Notes under the pieces: generated by a model
What the model saw: only the letters and a program-made list of their open reading frames with translations
Told to the model about the DNA's origin: nothing
The model's database searches: none
Shown here: positions 51,336 through 63,300 of the stretch, piece by piece
How positions within the stretch are numbered: the stretch's first letter is position 1
How the letters are laid out: every line of letters begins with the position of its first letter
Position numbers and translations under genes: made by a program
Assembly: GCA_023412495.1 (NCBI GenBank)
Contig: JAEYNP010000129.1
Span: 8,864 to 72,863 of the forward strand
DNA length: 64,000 nt
Reading direction: 5' to 3'
From: Pseudomonadota bacterium
GTDB taxonomy: Bacteria > Desulfobacterota > Desulfobulbia > Desulfobulbales > Desulfocapsaceae

Positions 51336-54300
51336 TCAATTTTTAAAACATTTTGGGCAACTCTCGTTTTTGAGATATTTTTCTTTCGCTAATTTAATAA
51401 CATCGTCGGCCCAGGTCTGGCAATTTCTATATTCAAGTATATATGGAACCGTTCCAGGATAAGCAATAACACTATATAGAGTTGGACCTACTTCAGCAGC
51501 TGCCTCTTCTACGTATTTATCAAAATTATCATCATCACAAACCGTTTGGCATTTAGAGTTGGAAGGATGCTCATTGTTATCAATACGCCCTTTACTTGAA
51601 ATCATGCCATCCCCAGCCTGGAAGCTATAAATAGTTCCACTTACGCTTAGGTAATCGTGTCTAAGAGGATTTCCACTAGGCTTTACTGGTTCATTATCTT
51701 TATCACCAAGTTTTCTTGCACAACGTTTAACCCATAATCCCATAGGATCAATCAAGTTAACCGGATTCCCCTGGACGTACGCATACAGATTCATCCCCCC
51801 ATCCAAACCGATAGGATCAGCAGATGTATACCTGCCAGTTTCAGGATCATAGTATCTGTGCCAATTGTAATGTAGCCCACTCTCAGAGTCAAACAGCTGC
51901 CCAGCGAACCGCAGGTTATTTACAATGGTTTCAGTAAGCACCTCAGCCCGCCCGAAAGCATCATATATCGCCTCCCAGACCACCGCCCCATTCTCAACAA
52001 TGATCTTCTGCGGAGTGCCGAGATGGTCATTGATATACCAATAATACTTGTCCTTCTCCCGGACAAAGAGCGGATTAGTGGTCCAGGGCGAACCGGGATT
52101 GTAGCCGTAAGTGCGGAGTTCGTGGCCGGCGGCGTTGTATTCGCCGGCCAGGCCCTCGTCATTGTAGTGGAAATAGGTGCGGGTGCCGCCGATCTCTTTC
52201 CAGAGTCTGCGGCCGTAGGGATCGTAATAGTAGGTGGCGACGGTCGCACCGGTGGCATTTTGGATGTTCTCCAGCCGGTTGTCCGGAGTGTAGACGTAGG
52301 TTTGCTTAACGCCGGCGACGGTTTTGGAGGTCATGTTGCCGTGGTTGTCGTAGACGAAGCTGGTGTTGCCGTAGTCAGTGAGTTGGTTGTTATCATTATA
52401 GTTCCAAGTACTTTCCTCAGCTGAGGAGAGGCGGTTGCCCACGCCGTCGTAGGTATAGCTTTCCTCGTTATGCGGCGAGGTGGCCTGGGCCAGGCGGTAG
52501 AGGTCGTCGTACTGGTAGTTGTAATCGCCGTGCTCGGTGGCCTTCTTCTTCACCTGACCACTGGCCGAGCGGGTGTAGCCGTAGTCGAGCAGCGGATTGG
52601 CCGCCGGATCCTGGGCGGTGATGCCGGTCAGTTGCAGGATGCCGTCATGGCTGAAGGCAAGGCTTGCCCCGCCGGGAAGGGTCATTTTATTAGGCCTGGT
52701 CCAGGTATAGCCGTTATAGCTGACCTGGCCAGCTGTCCCGAGATCGACTGCGGTCGGGTGGCCTGCCTTATCGTAGCTGAAGGTGCGGATGCGACCGGCC
52801 GGATCGGTGTAGGTTTTCTTGCGGCCTGTCGGGTCGAAGCTGTAGCTGTGATTGAGAGTGAAGGAACCGTAATTAACCGCCTCGCTTATCCGGCGCTGTA
52901 GGTCGTCGTAACCGTATTCCGCGATGGTGGTCCCGTCATTGTATCCGGTGAGGCTGCCGGCCTCGTTGTAGCTCCAGGTGACGGTCTTCTGCGGGGCGGT
53001 GGCGGTGGTGTTGGCGAAGATCTCGGTTTTCTCCAACCGGTTCTGATTATCGTACGTGTAGACCGATTTTCGGCCGTTGCCGTCGATCATGGAGGCGAGG
53101 TTGCCGGCCTCGTCATAGATGTACCGGAGTTCTTGCTGTAAGGGTTTGGTTTCCTTGATCAGCCTGTTGCTTTTATCATACTCGAAATAAGTGATCGGCC
53201 CCTCCGGCTCCTCCAGCCGAATGAGATTGCCGCGGGTATCGTAGCCGTAACGGGTGATGTTACTCAGGGCATCGGTCTCAGCGATCTTCCGGCTGAGGGC
53301 GTCGTAGGCATAGCTGGTTGTCTTGCCTTCCGGATCGGTAACTTTCGCCAGACGGCCGTATTCGTCGTACTCGTAGGCAGTCAACCGTTCGCGGCCGCTG
53401 TAGATATCCTTCTGGGCGATTATTCGCTTGCGGCTGTCGTAGGCCAGCTCACGGGTGAAGGTGGGATAGGTGATCGAAGTGGCCAGATCAATCCCGCCGG
53501 AGCAGGACGAACAGCCGCCGGGCGCCGCATAGTTGTAACTGATGGCATTACCCTCGGGATCAGTCACTCGGCTCACCCGCTCGTAGCTGTCGTACGTGTA
53601 AGTGGTAGCATTTCCCTCCTGGTCGGTTACGATGGTCGGCTTGCCGGCCGGGCCATACTCTCGCTTTTCCTGATAGCCGAGCGGGTCCTCGGTTATCAGT
53701 AACCGGTGCTCGGCATCGTAGACCAGTTTGTATTCCTTGAGATAGGCGTTCAGCACCGACTCCCGGTTGCCGGCATCGTCGTAACGGAACTCGCTGATCA
53801 GTTTATTATCGTGATCGCGGACGGTGAGGAGATTCCCGGCATCGTCGTAGGTATAGCGCTTGGCGAAGCCCCGTCCGTCAATGACGGTCTGGGGATTGCC
53901 GGAAGCGTGGTAATCGTTGAAGGTGGTGGTCCGTCCTTCCGGATCGGTGATTTTTAAGAGTTGATCGGCTATGTCATAATCAAAGCGGGTCACGGCATCG
54001 ACTTCACCCTTCACCGTAGTGGTTTCGATCTTGCCGATTGCGGTATAGGTGTATTCGGTACGCCGTTCCACCTCGGTGCCCACAGCTTCGATCATCGCCG
54101 TGCGGCGGCCTTCGCCGTCGTACTCGTAGCGGGTGACGATGCCCATCCGGTTATTTGAGGTGAGCAGGTTCCAAGGCCGGCTATAACTTCGCTCCTCCCA
54201 GGTGTTGTCGGGGTGGACGGTCCGGACGATATTGTCCCACTCGTCGCGGTCGTGGCGGGTGACGTAGCCCCGTTCGTCGGTCTGCCACTCGGTTCGCCCG

Positions 54301-57300
54301 CTTCTTTTGATCGACTTGACGGTGGTGCCGTTAATATCGACCCGGTTGACATCGCCGTCGCTGTTGTACCAGACCTCCTTCACCTTGCCGCTCGGGAAGC
54401 GGGTATAGGCGTAGTACTCCCTGGTGCCCTTGTCGTAGTCGAACTCGAAGCTGTGGCCGATGCCGTTGTCGTCCTGCACCGTGACCACATCGCCGAACTG
54501 ATTGTAGGCGATGTTGCGGACCTTGCCGCCCGGTTCTTCCACTCGGGTCAGCCGGCCGCCGCTGTAGCCGTACGTGGTGACAGCGCCCAGCAGGTCGGTC
54601 ACCGTGTGCAATAAATCGCCCTGGTAGCTGTAGCGAACGGTGCGGCCGGCGGCGTCGGCGGCCGCTGTCAGGTTGTTGCCGGTGTAGCTGAACCACAGCG
54701 CCTGGTTGCCGCTCCGGTCCTTGAGGCCGGTGACCAGATCGCCGTCGTAGATCGGTTGGGCGATGGTTTCACTCCGCAGGCCGTAGGCGGTCATCCGGCC
54801 GGACTCATCGTAGTCCATCCAGTTGCCGGCCCGGTCGGTCCAGCGGTAGCCGGTCGAATTTCGCTCGATCCGCTCGGTCTTGTAGCTGAAGAGATCGGCA
54901 TTGACGGCGGAGCCTTTGAAGATCACCCCGCTGCGGGTAACCTCGGTGACCTTACTCTCGCTGTCGTATTCGAACTCGAGGTTGTCGCGGTTGAAGTTCC
55001 AGCGCCAGCGGCCGTGCTCGTAATAGCGGTGGACGGCGAGGGTCCCGCCGGGCACCGGTACGGTCAGGTCCCGGTGGTCGCGCAGGTACTGACGATGACG
55101 GGTGTCGACCAGCGAGCCGACTTCCACCGAGATATGATCCGGCGGACAGTTGCCGGGAGGGCAGGTCGGTGGGGCGGCGCAGGGGCAGTTGGGCTTGCCC
55201 AGGCACTTGGCCCCGGACAGCTTCTGCGGCAACGGCATATAGGAAGACGAGGTCCCCCCGCCACTCCAGCCGCCGATCGATACCCCGCCTCCGCCGGTAC
55301 CCCCGCCGCCGCTGCAGGTCCCCCAGGCCCGGGTCCAGCAATAGCCGGTCCGGGAGCCGGTCTGCACCTCGTTGGCGCATTTATAGGTATAGGGAATGGA
55401 AAGACATCTGGTGTAGGTCCCGCAGCCGCCGCCCGTGCCCTCCTCCTGCTCCAGGGATTTGAGGCAGGTCACCCGGTAGGCCACGGTGATACTCTCTTTG
55501 GCCGCAAGGGAGTCGGGAATGCCGGCGAGCAGCTCGTAGCGGAAATGCTCGTCAGAGGCCGGCAGCACCACCTGCAGGTCGTCGGCGCGGATGATGCCGT
55601 GGTTGGTCAGCTTGAACTCGCCGTTGAAGACCATTCCGGCCTTGAGGTTCGGCAGGGTGATCGAAGTCGGTTCGGCCACCACCACCGCGGCCGGCACATC
55701 GGTCTCGAAGGTGGCGGTGAGGACGATCTCGTACTTGTCCTCGATGGAGATCTCCTTGACCTCCCAGGAGACGGTTACCAGGTTGTATTCGAGGAAAACA
55801 TCCTTGGTGGCAATGATTCCCGGCTTGACCGCCAGCCGGCCGATCTGCTCCTGATGGTTGGTGGCGGTGATCCGATATTTGTACCAGCCCGCCGGCAGGT
55901 CGGCATACTCGACCTCGCCCAGGGCGTCGGTGATGCGCTCCGGCTGGCTGACCAGGGTCGCCTCGTTCTGCAGGGTGATCTTCGCTCCGGCCAGGCCCTC
56001 GATCAACTCGCCGGATGCGTTGGTGGTGCCGGTATAGATATCGGCGACCTTGAACAGCGCCCCGCCCATGCCGTCCTCGTTGACGATCACGAAGATATAG
56101 ATCGGCGTGGTCGGGTTGTTGACGCTCTGCACCTCGAGGTAAAACTGGTAGGCCCCGGCCGCCACTTCGGTGCCGGGATTGATCAGGATCGGCACGTCCT
56201 GCTTTGCGCCCATCTCAATATCGCCCACCTCCGGCCGGATGCCGAGACGCAGCCAGGCGGGCGCGGCGTTGCCGTCCAGTTTCTTCAAGGCCAGGCGCAC
56301 CTCTTCGAGAGCTGCGAGTCCTTTATTTTCAAGGGTGATGGTCTCGGTGACCATTTGGCCGCGGACTACCCCGCTCTCCAGCTGGTTCGGGCTGAAGTGG
56401 AGGGCGGGTTTGGCGGTGGAGAAGGCGGTGTTGACCGGCACCAGGCCCCAGCCTTCCGGCCCGGACTCGTCGCTCACTACCCTCAGCTGAAATTTTCCCT
56501 TGTCCGCCGCCCGGTTATTGGCCCAGACGGAAACCGGCAGTTCGACGGTCTGCTTTTCCCCGACGCATGCAATAGGCATTCCGACCGTGACGCTCACCCC
56601 CTCGGGCAAAACCCCGCCCTCCTGGTCTTCCGGCTGGTAGAGCACCCGGAGGTTGGTGAGAGCGGTGCCGCTGCCGGTTGCCACCTTGAGGGCGAACTTC
56701 TGCTCATAGTTGCGCGGAATGGCCAGGTTGATCCACGGCGGAGTGACGATCACCTTCTGAATGACGAACTCGCCGTGCACCGGTTTGTCGAGCAGGTCAG
56801 GATGGACCACCCGCACCTGATAACGGCCGGACTCGCCGGGCAGCGGTTTGAAGTTGTTGGTGAAGGCGCCGACCCCGTCGGTCATCACCTCCATGGTCCG
56901 CTCGAAGCCGTCTTTGGCTATCACCAGCTTGAGCGGCACAGAGGCTAAAGAGACCCCGGTCTCGCGGTCGATGGCCCGGCCGGCGATGACGATATCCTCG
57001 TCGCCGAAGGAGGCTTTCGGGGTGATCGAGGCCAACTCGCCGTAGTAGCTGGTATCGGCCAGGCGGACGGTGAACTCACCGGTCAGCCCCTGCATGATTA
57101 CCTCATCCTCCCGGCCCTGATGGTAGGAGACTTTATCGATGATCAGCCGGACCCGCAACTCGTCCGGCACGCCTTCGGGAATAAGGATGGCAGCCGGCTG
57201 GGAGGTGAAGGCCGCGCCGGCGGCGATCCGGGCGACCACGTTGCCGTTTGCCAGGGTGACCAGGTCGTCCGTGCCGATCTGCTTGAACGGCGCAGTCACC

Positions 57301-60300
57301 AGGACGTTGCCGTCGTTGTCCAAGAGTTGATAGCGGATGGTCGGCGAATCGACGTTACCGTTTTTCGCGGCGGTGACGATCTCGATTTCCTCGTCGCCGA
57401 TATTCTCCAGGCGGAACCAGACCTCGCCTGCGACTCCGCGGACGAACTCGTTGTTGCCGAACTGCAGCACCGGCATGCCGGTGCCCACGTCGATGAAATC
57501 AGTGCGGACGATCTCCGCTTTTTCACCGGGGTTCGGGGTGATAATGGCGGTAGTTACCGCCTCGGCGAAGTCGGGCAGGTTGTCGTAACCGCCGACGATC
57601 ACCGGGACGATCTGGTATTCGCCTCCGACGAGGTCAAAGCTCTCCGAGATATGGTCTTTACCGCCGATCCGCACCTTCAAGCGAATGCCGGTGACAGCTG
57701 AGCCGCCCTGGTTTTTCACCCGGTACTCGAGTTTGTTCATCAGCCCGCGATAGAGTCTTTCCTCGGGCAGCGGTTCGATGGACAGCATCGGCAAGAGCAG
57801 CGAGCGTTCGAGACTCTGAACGCCGTTCTCGTCGACCGCGGCGATAGCGTAGCGCCGTTCGTCGCCGGTATAGCCGCTGTCGGTAAAGCTGGTGGCGGCA
57901 ATGGGCTGCAGAGTAAGGGCCGCCCGGCCGCTCTTCTGCTCGAGAAAGAGTTTATAGCCGGAAAGCTTGGCGCTGTTCGGATGCTGCCAGGAAAGCACCG
58001 GCAACTTGCTCTCCTCCTGGCGGACAGAAAACGAGGAGACCGGCAAGAGGCCGAAATTCTGGTAGGCCGAATTCGATGGCAGCGATTCGTTGCCGACCTC
58101 GTCCCTCGCGGTGATCGCATAGCAGTGGTCGGTGGCCGACGGTGTCGGGTCGATGACCATCAATTGGTTGATGCCGGTCGCCAGAGGCGTGAGTCCTGCG
58201 GTACTGGTTATCTCGGTGGCCGAGGAACGATAGAGCGCGTAGGTCACCGTTTCACCGCCCGGCGGCGCATGCCAGTCGAGCCTGATGCCCTGGGAGGTCA
58301 GCTGCAGGGTGAGATTCTGCGGGGCTGCCGGAGCAGTGGCGTCGGTATGGACGGTGACCGTGGCCGACTTGCCGCTCTCCGCTTCGAGTTCCTCCACCTT
58401 ACGAATCGAGACCAGGGCATAGACCCATTCGTTTTCGGCAGGGGGGTGATCCTCATAGGATGTATCTTCCAGGCTTACGAGCGGCTGCAGTTCGGCTTCC
58501 GAACCATTGCGGCGGTAGATCCGGTAACCGACCGAGCCTTCGACTGCTTCCCATTTGAGGGCGACCTTGCCGCCGGCAATCGCCTTGCCGGTCAGACCGG
58601 CAGGAGCCGCCAGCGGGGGGAGGCCGCCTTGGTAAATTTGGAACTGGTTGGGGACGTGAATGGTTGAAGAGATGTTGTCGAGGTCGTCGCTGCCGGTGAA
58701 CTTGAACGACAGCGTCTCGGCCCCATCCCGGCCGCCGTCTGCCGGCAGCAGGAAATCGCCCCGCCAGGCTTCGGCTTCACCGGCGGAGGCTGCTGTGCGC
58801 TCAAGGGTAGCAATGGGAGTATCGGCCCGGCCGGAACCGGAGAGACGATAGGCAAGGGAGGGTATTGTTCCCTCTTTAACCTTCTCACTCAAGCCAATGA
58901 TGACTAACATCTGTACCTGCTCGTCGTTATTGATCGGTGATACTGGCACCGTTTCCAGGCGCACCACTTCGGGACCGCGGGTGTCGAGGAGCATGGTGCC
59001 ACCGGCATCGATCTCGGTGCCCCGGTTGCCGGCGGCGTCTCTGCCGGAGAAGAGGATATAGGCGGTACCGGACGGAGTATTCTCCAGGACGGTGTAACTG
59101 CCCTGCCAGGTGGTTGCATCCCCTGCCTGCATCCTGACCGCATAGGGCGTGCCGCCCGCCGGCACAACCGAGATAAAGGGGGCGGCCTGCAGGGGTTCGC
59201 TTACGGTGACGGTGAGGTCGATCAGGCCCGGCCCGATGCGACTGCCATCGGTTTTTCCATACGGGGAGACAGCGATACTCACGGCTTTCGGCGCCACCCT
59301 ATCGGAAGTGGCGGCGGCAGTATCGGAGAGCAGTCCTTCGTTGCCCACACCATCGACGGTGGCCAACCGATAGTACCACTTGCCGTCCTCAGGCGTCAGA
59401 TCGGTAAATTTAGTATCGGCCACCGGTTTGGCGGTGATGCACGTCGCCTGCGCAGCGGCGGTGAAATCACCGTTCGACCGATAGATATGGTAGCCGGTGA
59501 TGGTATCGCCGGTGGGCGCACGCCAGTCGAGCCGGATCTGCCCGCCCGCTTTAGGCGTGGCGACAACATTTTGCGGGGCATCGGGCAGGGTGTTATCCAG
59601 GATGACGAGAACCTCCGTACTTGGCTGGCTCTGGCCCGCTCGATTTGCGGCCTTGGCGGTCAGCCGATTTTCTCCCTCGGTGAGGGAAATCTCCACCGAG
59701 AATGTTCCATTGCCATCCGTAGAGACGTTGGTCGCTGCCTGCAGGCCATTGTCTTCGATGGTTACCTGGGAGTTGGCTTCGGCGATGCCGCGCACGGTTA
59801 TCCGTTCCTTATTGGTCAACAGCCCGGAAACTGGCTCGGTAATGGACGGTGCCTCGGGCACGGCCGCATCGATCTGCACCGTATAGGAGATCTCGCTGCT
59901 GTTGCCGATCGAATCGTAGGCGACGAGTTGCAGCACATGATTGCCGTCGCTCTGCTCCAGGATGTTCCACAGCCAGAAATAGGCGGGAGTCGGCAGATAG
60001 TCGGTGGCCATGGCCTGCCCGTCCACCTTAAAGATCACCCGGCTGACCGATGCCGGATCGGTGACTATGGCATCGATCGCAACCGGCTTGGTGAGCCGCA
60101 TCATCTCGGCGAGCGGTTGGCCGCCCGCGGTGACGGAGATAAACTCCGGGCCCAGGGTATCATCGTTCGGGGTTGCGGCAACGGAGGTCACCACCGGATT
60201 TGAGGCATCGGAGATATTCACCGTGGCCACGGCAAAATGGTACTCGGTCCCGTTGTTCAGCCAGGCGATCCGGGCCGACGGCTCGCGGTTGCGCAGCCGT

Positions 60301-63300
60301 GGGGTCAGGCCGGCGATGGAGGTAATCGGCGATTCCGAAACATAGATGGCGTAGTGCTTGACGTATTCGACCGGCATTACCGGCTGCCAGGCTATGGCCA
60401 CATAGCCGCTGTAGGGAATAACCGTCACGCCGGTCGGATTGGCCAGGGCGGTGACCCCGGTGACGGCAAGCGGCTCGGAGGCGTTGCCGTCGCCATCGAC
60501 GGCGATGAGCGTGCAAGGATAGGCGGTGGCGCCATTCAGATCGCTCAGGTCATGGTTTGTAACTTCAGCTTCAAAGGAAAGCGGTTCAGCTCCACCGACC
60601 TGCAACCGGTAGCCGGCCAGATCGCCGGCGGTATTGGCCGAAGGCTGCCAGCTGAGGGCTATGGCATCGACCGTGGCTGCGGCTCGGAGATTGCGTGCCG
60701 GCTCGGGACCTATGACATCCTTGGTCTCGGCGGAAATCGGAGTGGCCGAAGTATGGGCGTTATTCTTGTCGTCGACGGCAACCACCGCGAAATAGTAACG
60801 GGTCTTGCGGCTCAGGCCTTCGACCTTATAGGTGAAGGTTCCGGCCGGAACCGTGGCGACCGGGGTCATCGTGCCGACCTGGGTGAACAGCTTATCGAGG
60901 ATATAGATCCGATAGGAGGCGACATCGCCCTGAATCGCTTCGTTATAGCCGGTCCAGTCGAGGGCGACGGACGTGCCGTCCCCTTCCCCGTCCGCCCGCA
61001 GGTTGTCGACGGCGAGCGGCGCCGTTTCGTCGTACTGGATGGTCACTTCGACCGCACTGCCGATATTGCCTGCCCGGTCGGACGAGGCCACGGCAAAAAG
61101 ATTGCTGCCTTCTTTCAAGCGCACCGTATGTGACCAGGTAACTGCGCTGTTCACCGGCACCACCTCGGTTCCGTTGATCCGGATCGAACTGTAGCTTTCC
61201 TTGGTTCCCGAGAGGGTCTGCAAAATAAAACTAGTCGGACTCTCGACCGGACCCACGGTGGGCGCAGCAGGCGGGGTGGCGTCATAGGTGAAGACGAAGG
61301 ACGCAGCTGTGGCGTTGCCGAGGATATCGCGAGCCGTCACCTGCAGGGAATAGCTTTCTTCGGCAAAGGGTACGGTTGGGGTGAAGACGATCCTGCCGCC
61401 GTTCACTACCGACCAGGACCCAGGGACAGCTGCCCCTTTTGAGGTAAAGATATCGGCTGCGGCGATAGTGGCCGTTTCGTTTATCGAGGTGGTCTTTTCA
61501 TTGAAAATAAACTCGGCGGAGGCCGGCCGGACATTGCTAAAGCTGTTGTGTACCGGACTGGTGCCGACAAATACCGGCGCGGTGGTGTCGAGGATCGCCG
61601 AAAATGCCGTCGGTTCACTGTTATTTCCGGCCCGATCGCGACATTGGACCGTGTAGGAGTTGAGCCCTTCCTTGAGGGTCAGGGTATGGCTCCAGGTAAG
61701 GTTGTTGTTGCGGGCAATAATTTCGATGCCGTTCATCAGGACCGAGGTATCGGCCTCCTTTCCCCCGGTGACGGTCAATTGTGTTTGGGTTCTCGGACTT
61801 ACGAAGGCGTCAACGGTCGGAGCCGCCGGAGGCCCAAGATCGACGGTAAAAGTTATATTTGCTTCGGCCGTATTGCCCAGAGGCGTATCGGTCGGGTGCA
61901 AGGTCAGGGTGTACGTCCCGTCCAGTAGCGGGGCAGCCGGCGTGAACACTAGATGGGTATTGTCGATCGCCCAATCGCCGGCAATGGTTTGTCCCAACCC
62001 GTTGGTCATGACACCCTGGGCTGTGGCTGCCGGGTCGATGGCCGTAGTTTGCTCGAGGATGGTCATATCGACCTTGCTGACTTCCCTGGTCACGAAGGCA
62101 CCATCTGCCGGCACCGAAGAATAGATCACCGGCGCGATTGTATCCTTGACGATCTCGGCGGTGATGGCGGCGCTGACCATGCCGGCAGCATTGCGGGCCT
62201 TGACGGATATGGGGTTGCGCCCTTCATGCAGGGCAAAGTTATAGGACCAGGAGGTCTCCTGATTTACCGGAACAGCCACCGATCCATTGATATCGATGCC
62301 GCTTTCGGAATTTTTCGTTCCGCCGATGACTTGGAACGAGTCCCTGGTCGGGCTGGTTACCGGTGCGACGGTTGGGGTTGCGGGCGGATCGTAGAGATTG
62401 AGCCAATCGCTGTAATCCACCTTCCCTTTGGTGGCATTGTCATAGAAATCGTAAATCCGGCCAAGGTTCTTCGGGTTGCTGCCGAAATTGATCTCGTTGG
62501 TGGTGTCTACACCCCACCAGTTGGCCTTGGCATCGATGGCGTGGGACGAATCGTTGTAGACATGGGCAATGTAGTTCTCTTCCAAACTGTTGTTGGACAT
62601 GGCAACCGGTCCGGAAACCTGGAGGTAGACACCATAGCGAGCATTGTAATAGATGGAGTTCCGGTTGATCCGGGGCAGCAGGCCGCCTTGGTAACCAAGC
62701 TCGGTCCGCAGGGCGTCTGCCGAAAAGTTGTGGATTTCATTGTCCTCGATTACCGGAGAAAGGGTCGCGTAAGATATAGAGATTTTGAGACCGGTCACGC
62801 CGTCGAAGAAACGGTTATTTGTCAATGAAAGAGTTGAGGAAGCGGTTGAATAATAGTTGGTCGCCTGCAAGGCCGTCGGCGATTTGCTGACAGTGTTGTT
62901 ATCGATTACCAGTTGCGAGCTGCTACCGTTGTTTCTGGTATCAAGAAGGATCCCATAGCCGGCATGATCGGCAATGGTATTATTACAGATCGTTCCCGAA
63001 AGTTGAGTAATACCGTTTGCGACAGTGTTAATGCGCACGCCGGCCTCGCCGTTGTCAGTCACAGTGTTGCTGCATATCCTGGTGTCGAGTTTTGCACCAC
63101 CAAAGGCTTCGACAAAGATACCATCACCGCCATTGGTGGAAATCTTACTGTTCTCTACGTTGGCAATGTATTGGTGAACGCCTGATCCTCTCAAGTAGAT
63201 ACCGTGGCTTGCAGCGTATCGGATAACGGACTGACCGAGAGAAAATTGAGAGCCTTCTCGTTGTCCGTCAAAACGTATGCCTATATCGGCATGGTAAACC

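Noticed and set aside
54756..56948. Forward frame of 730 codons opposite the Rhs gene
   Set aside because: Shadow of the Rhs coding frame; no ribosome-binding site, no known domain, composition follows the reverse-strand codons.
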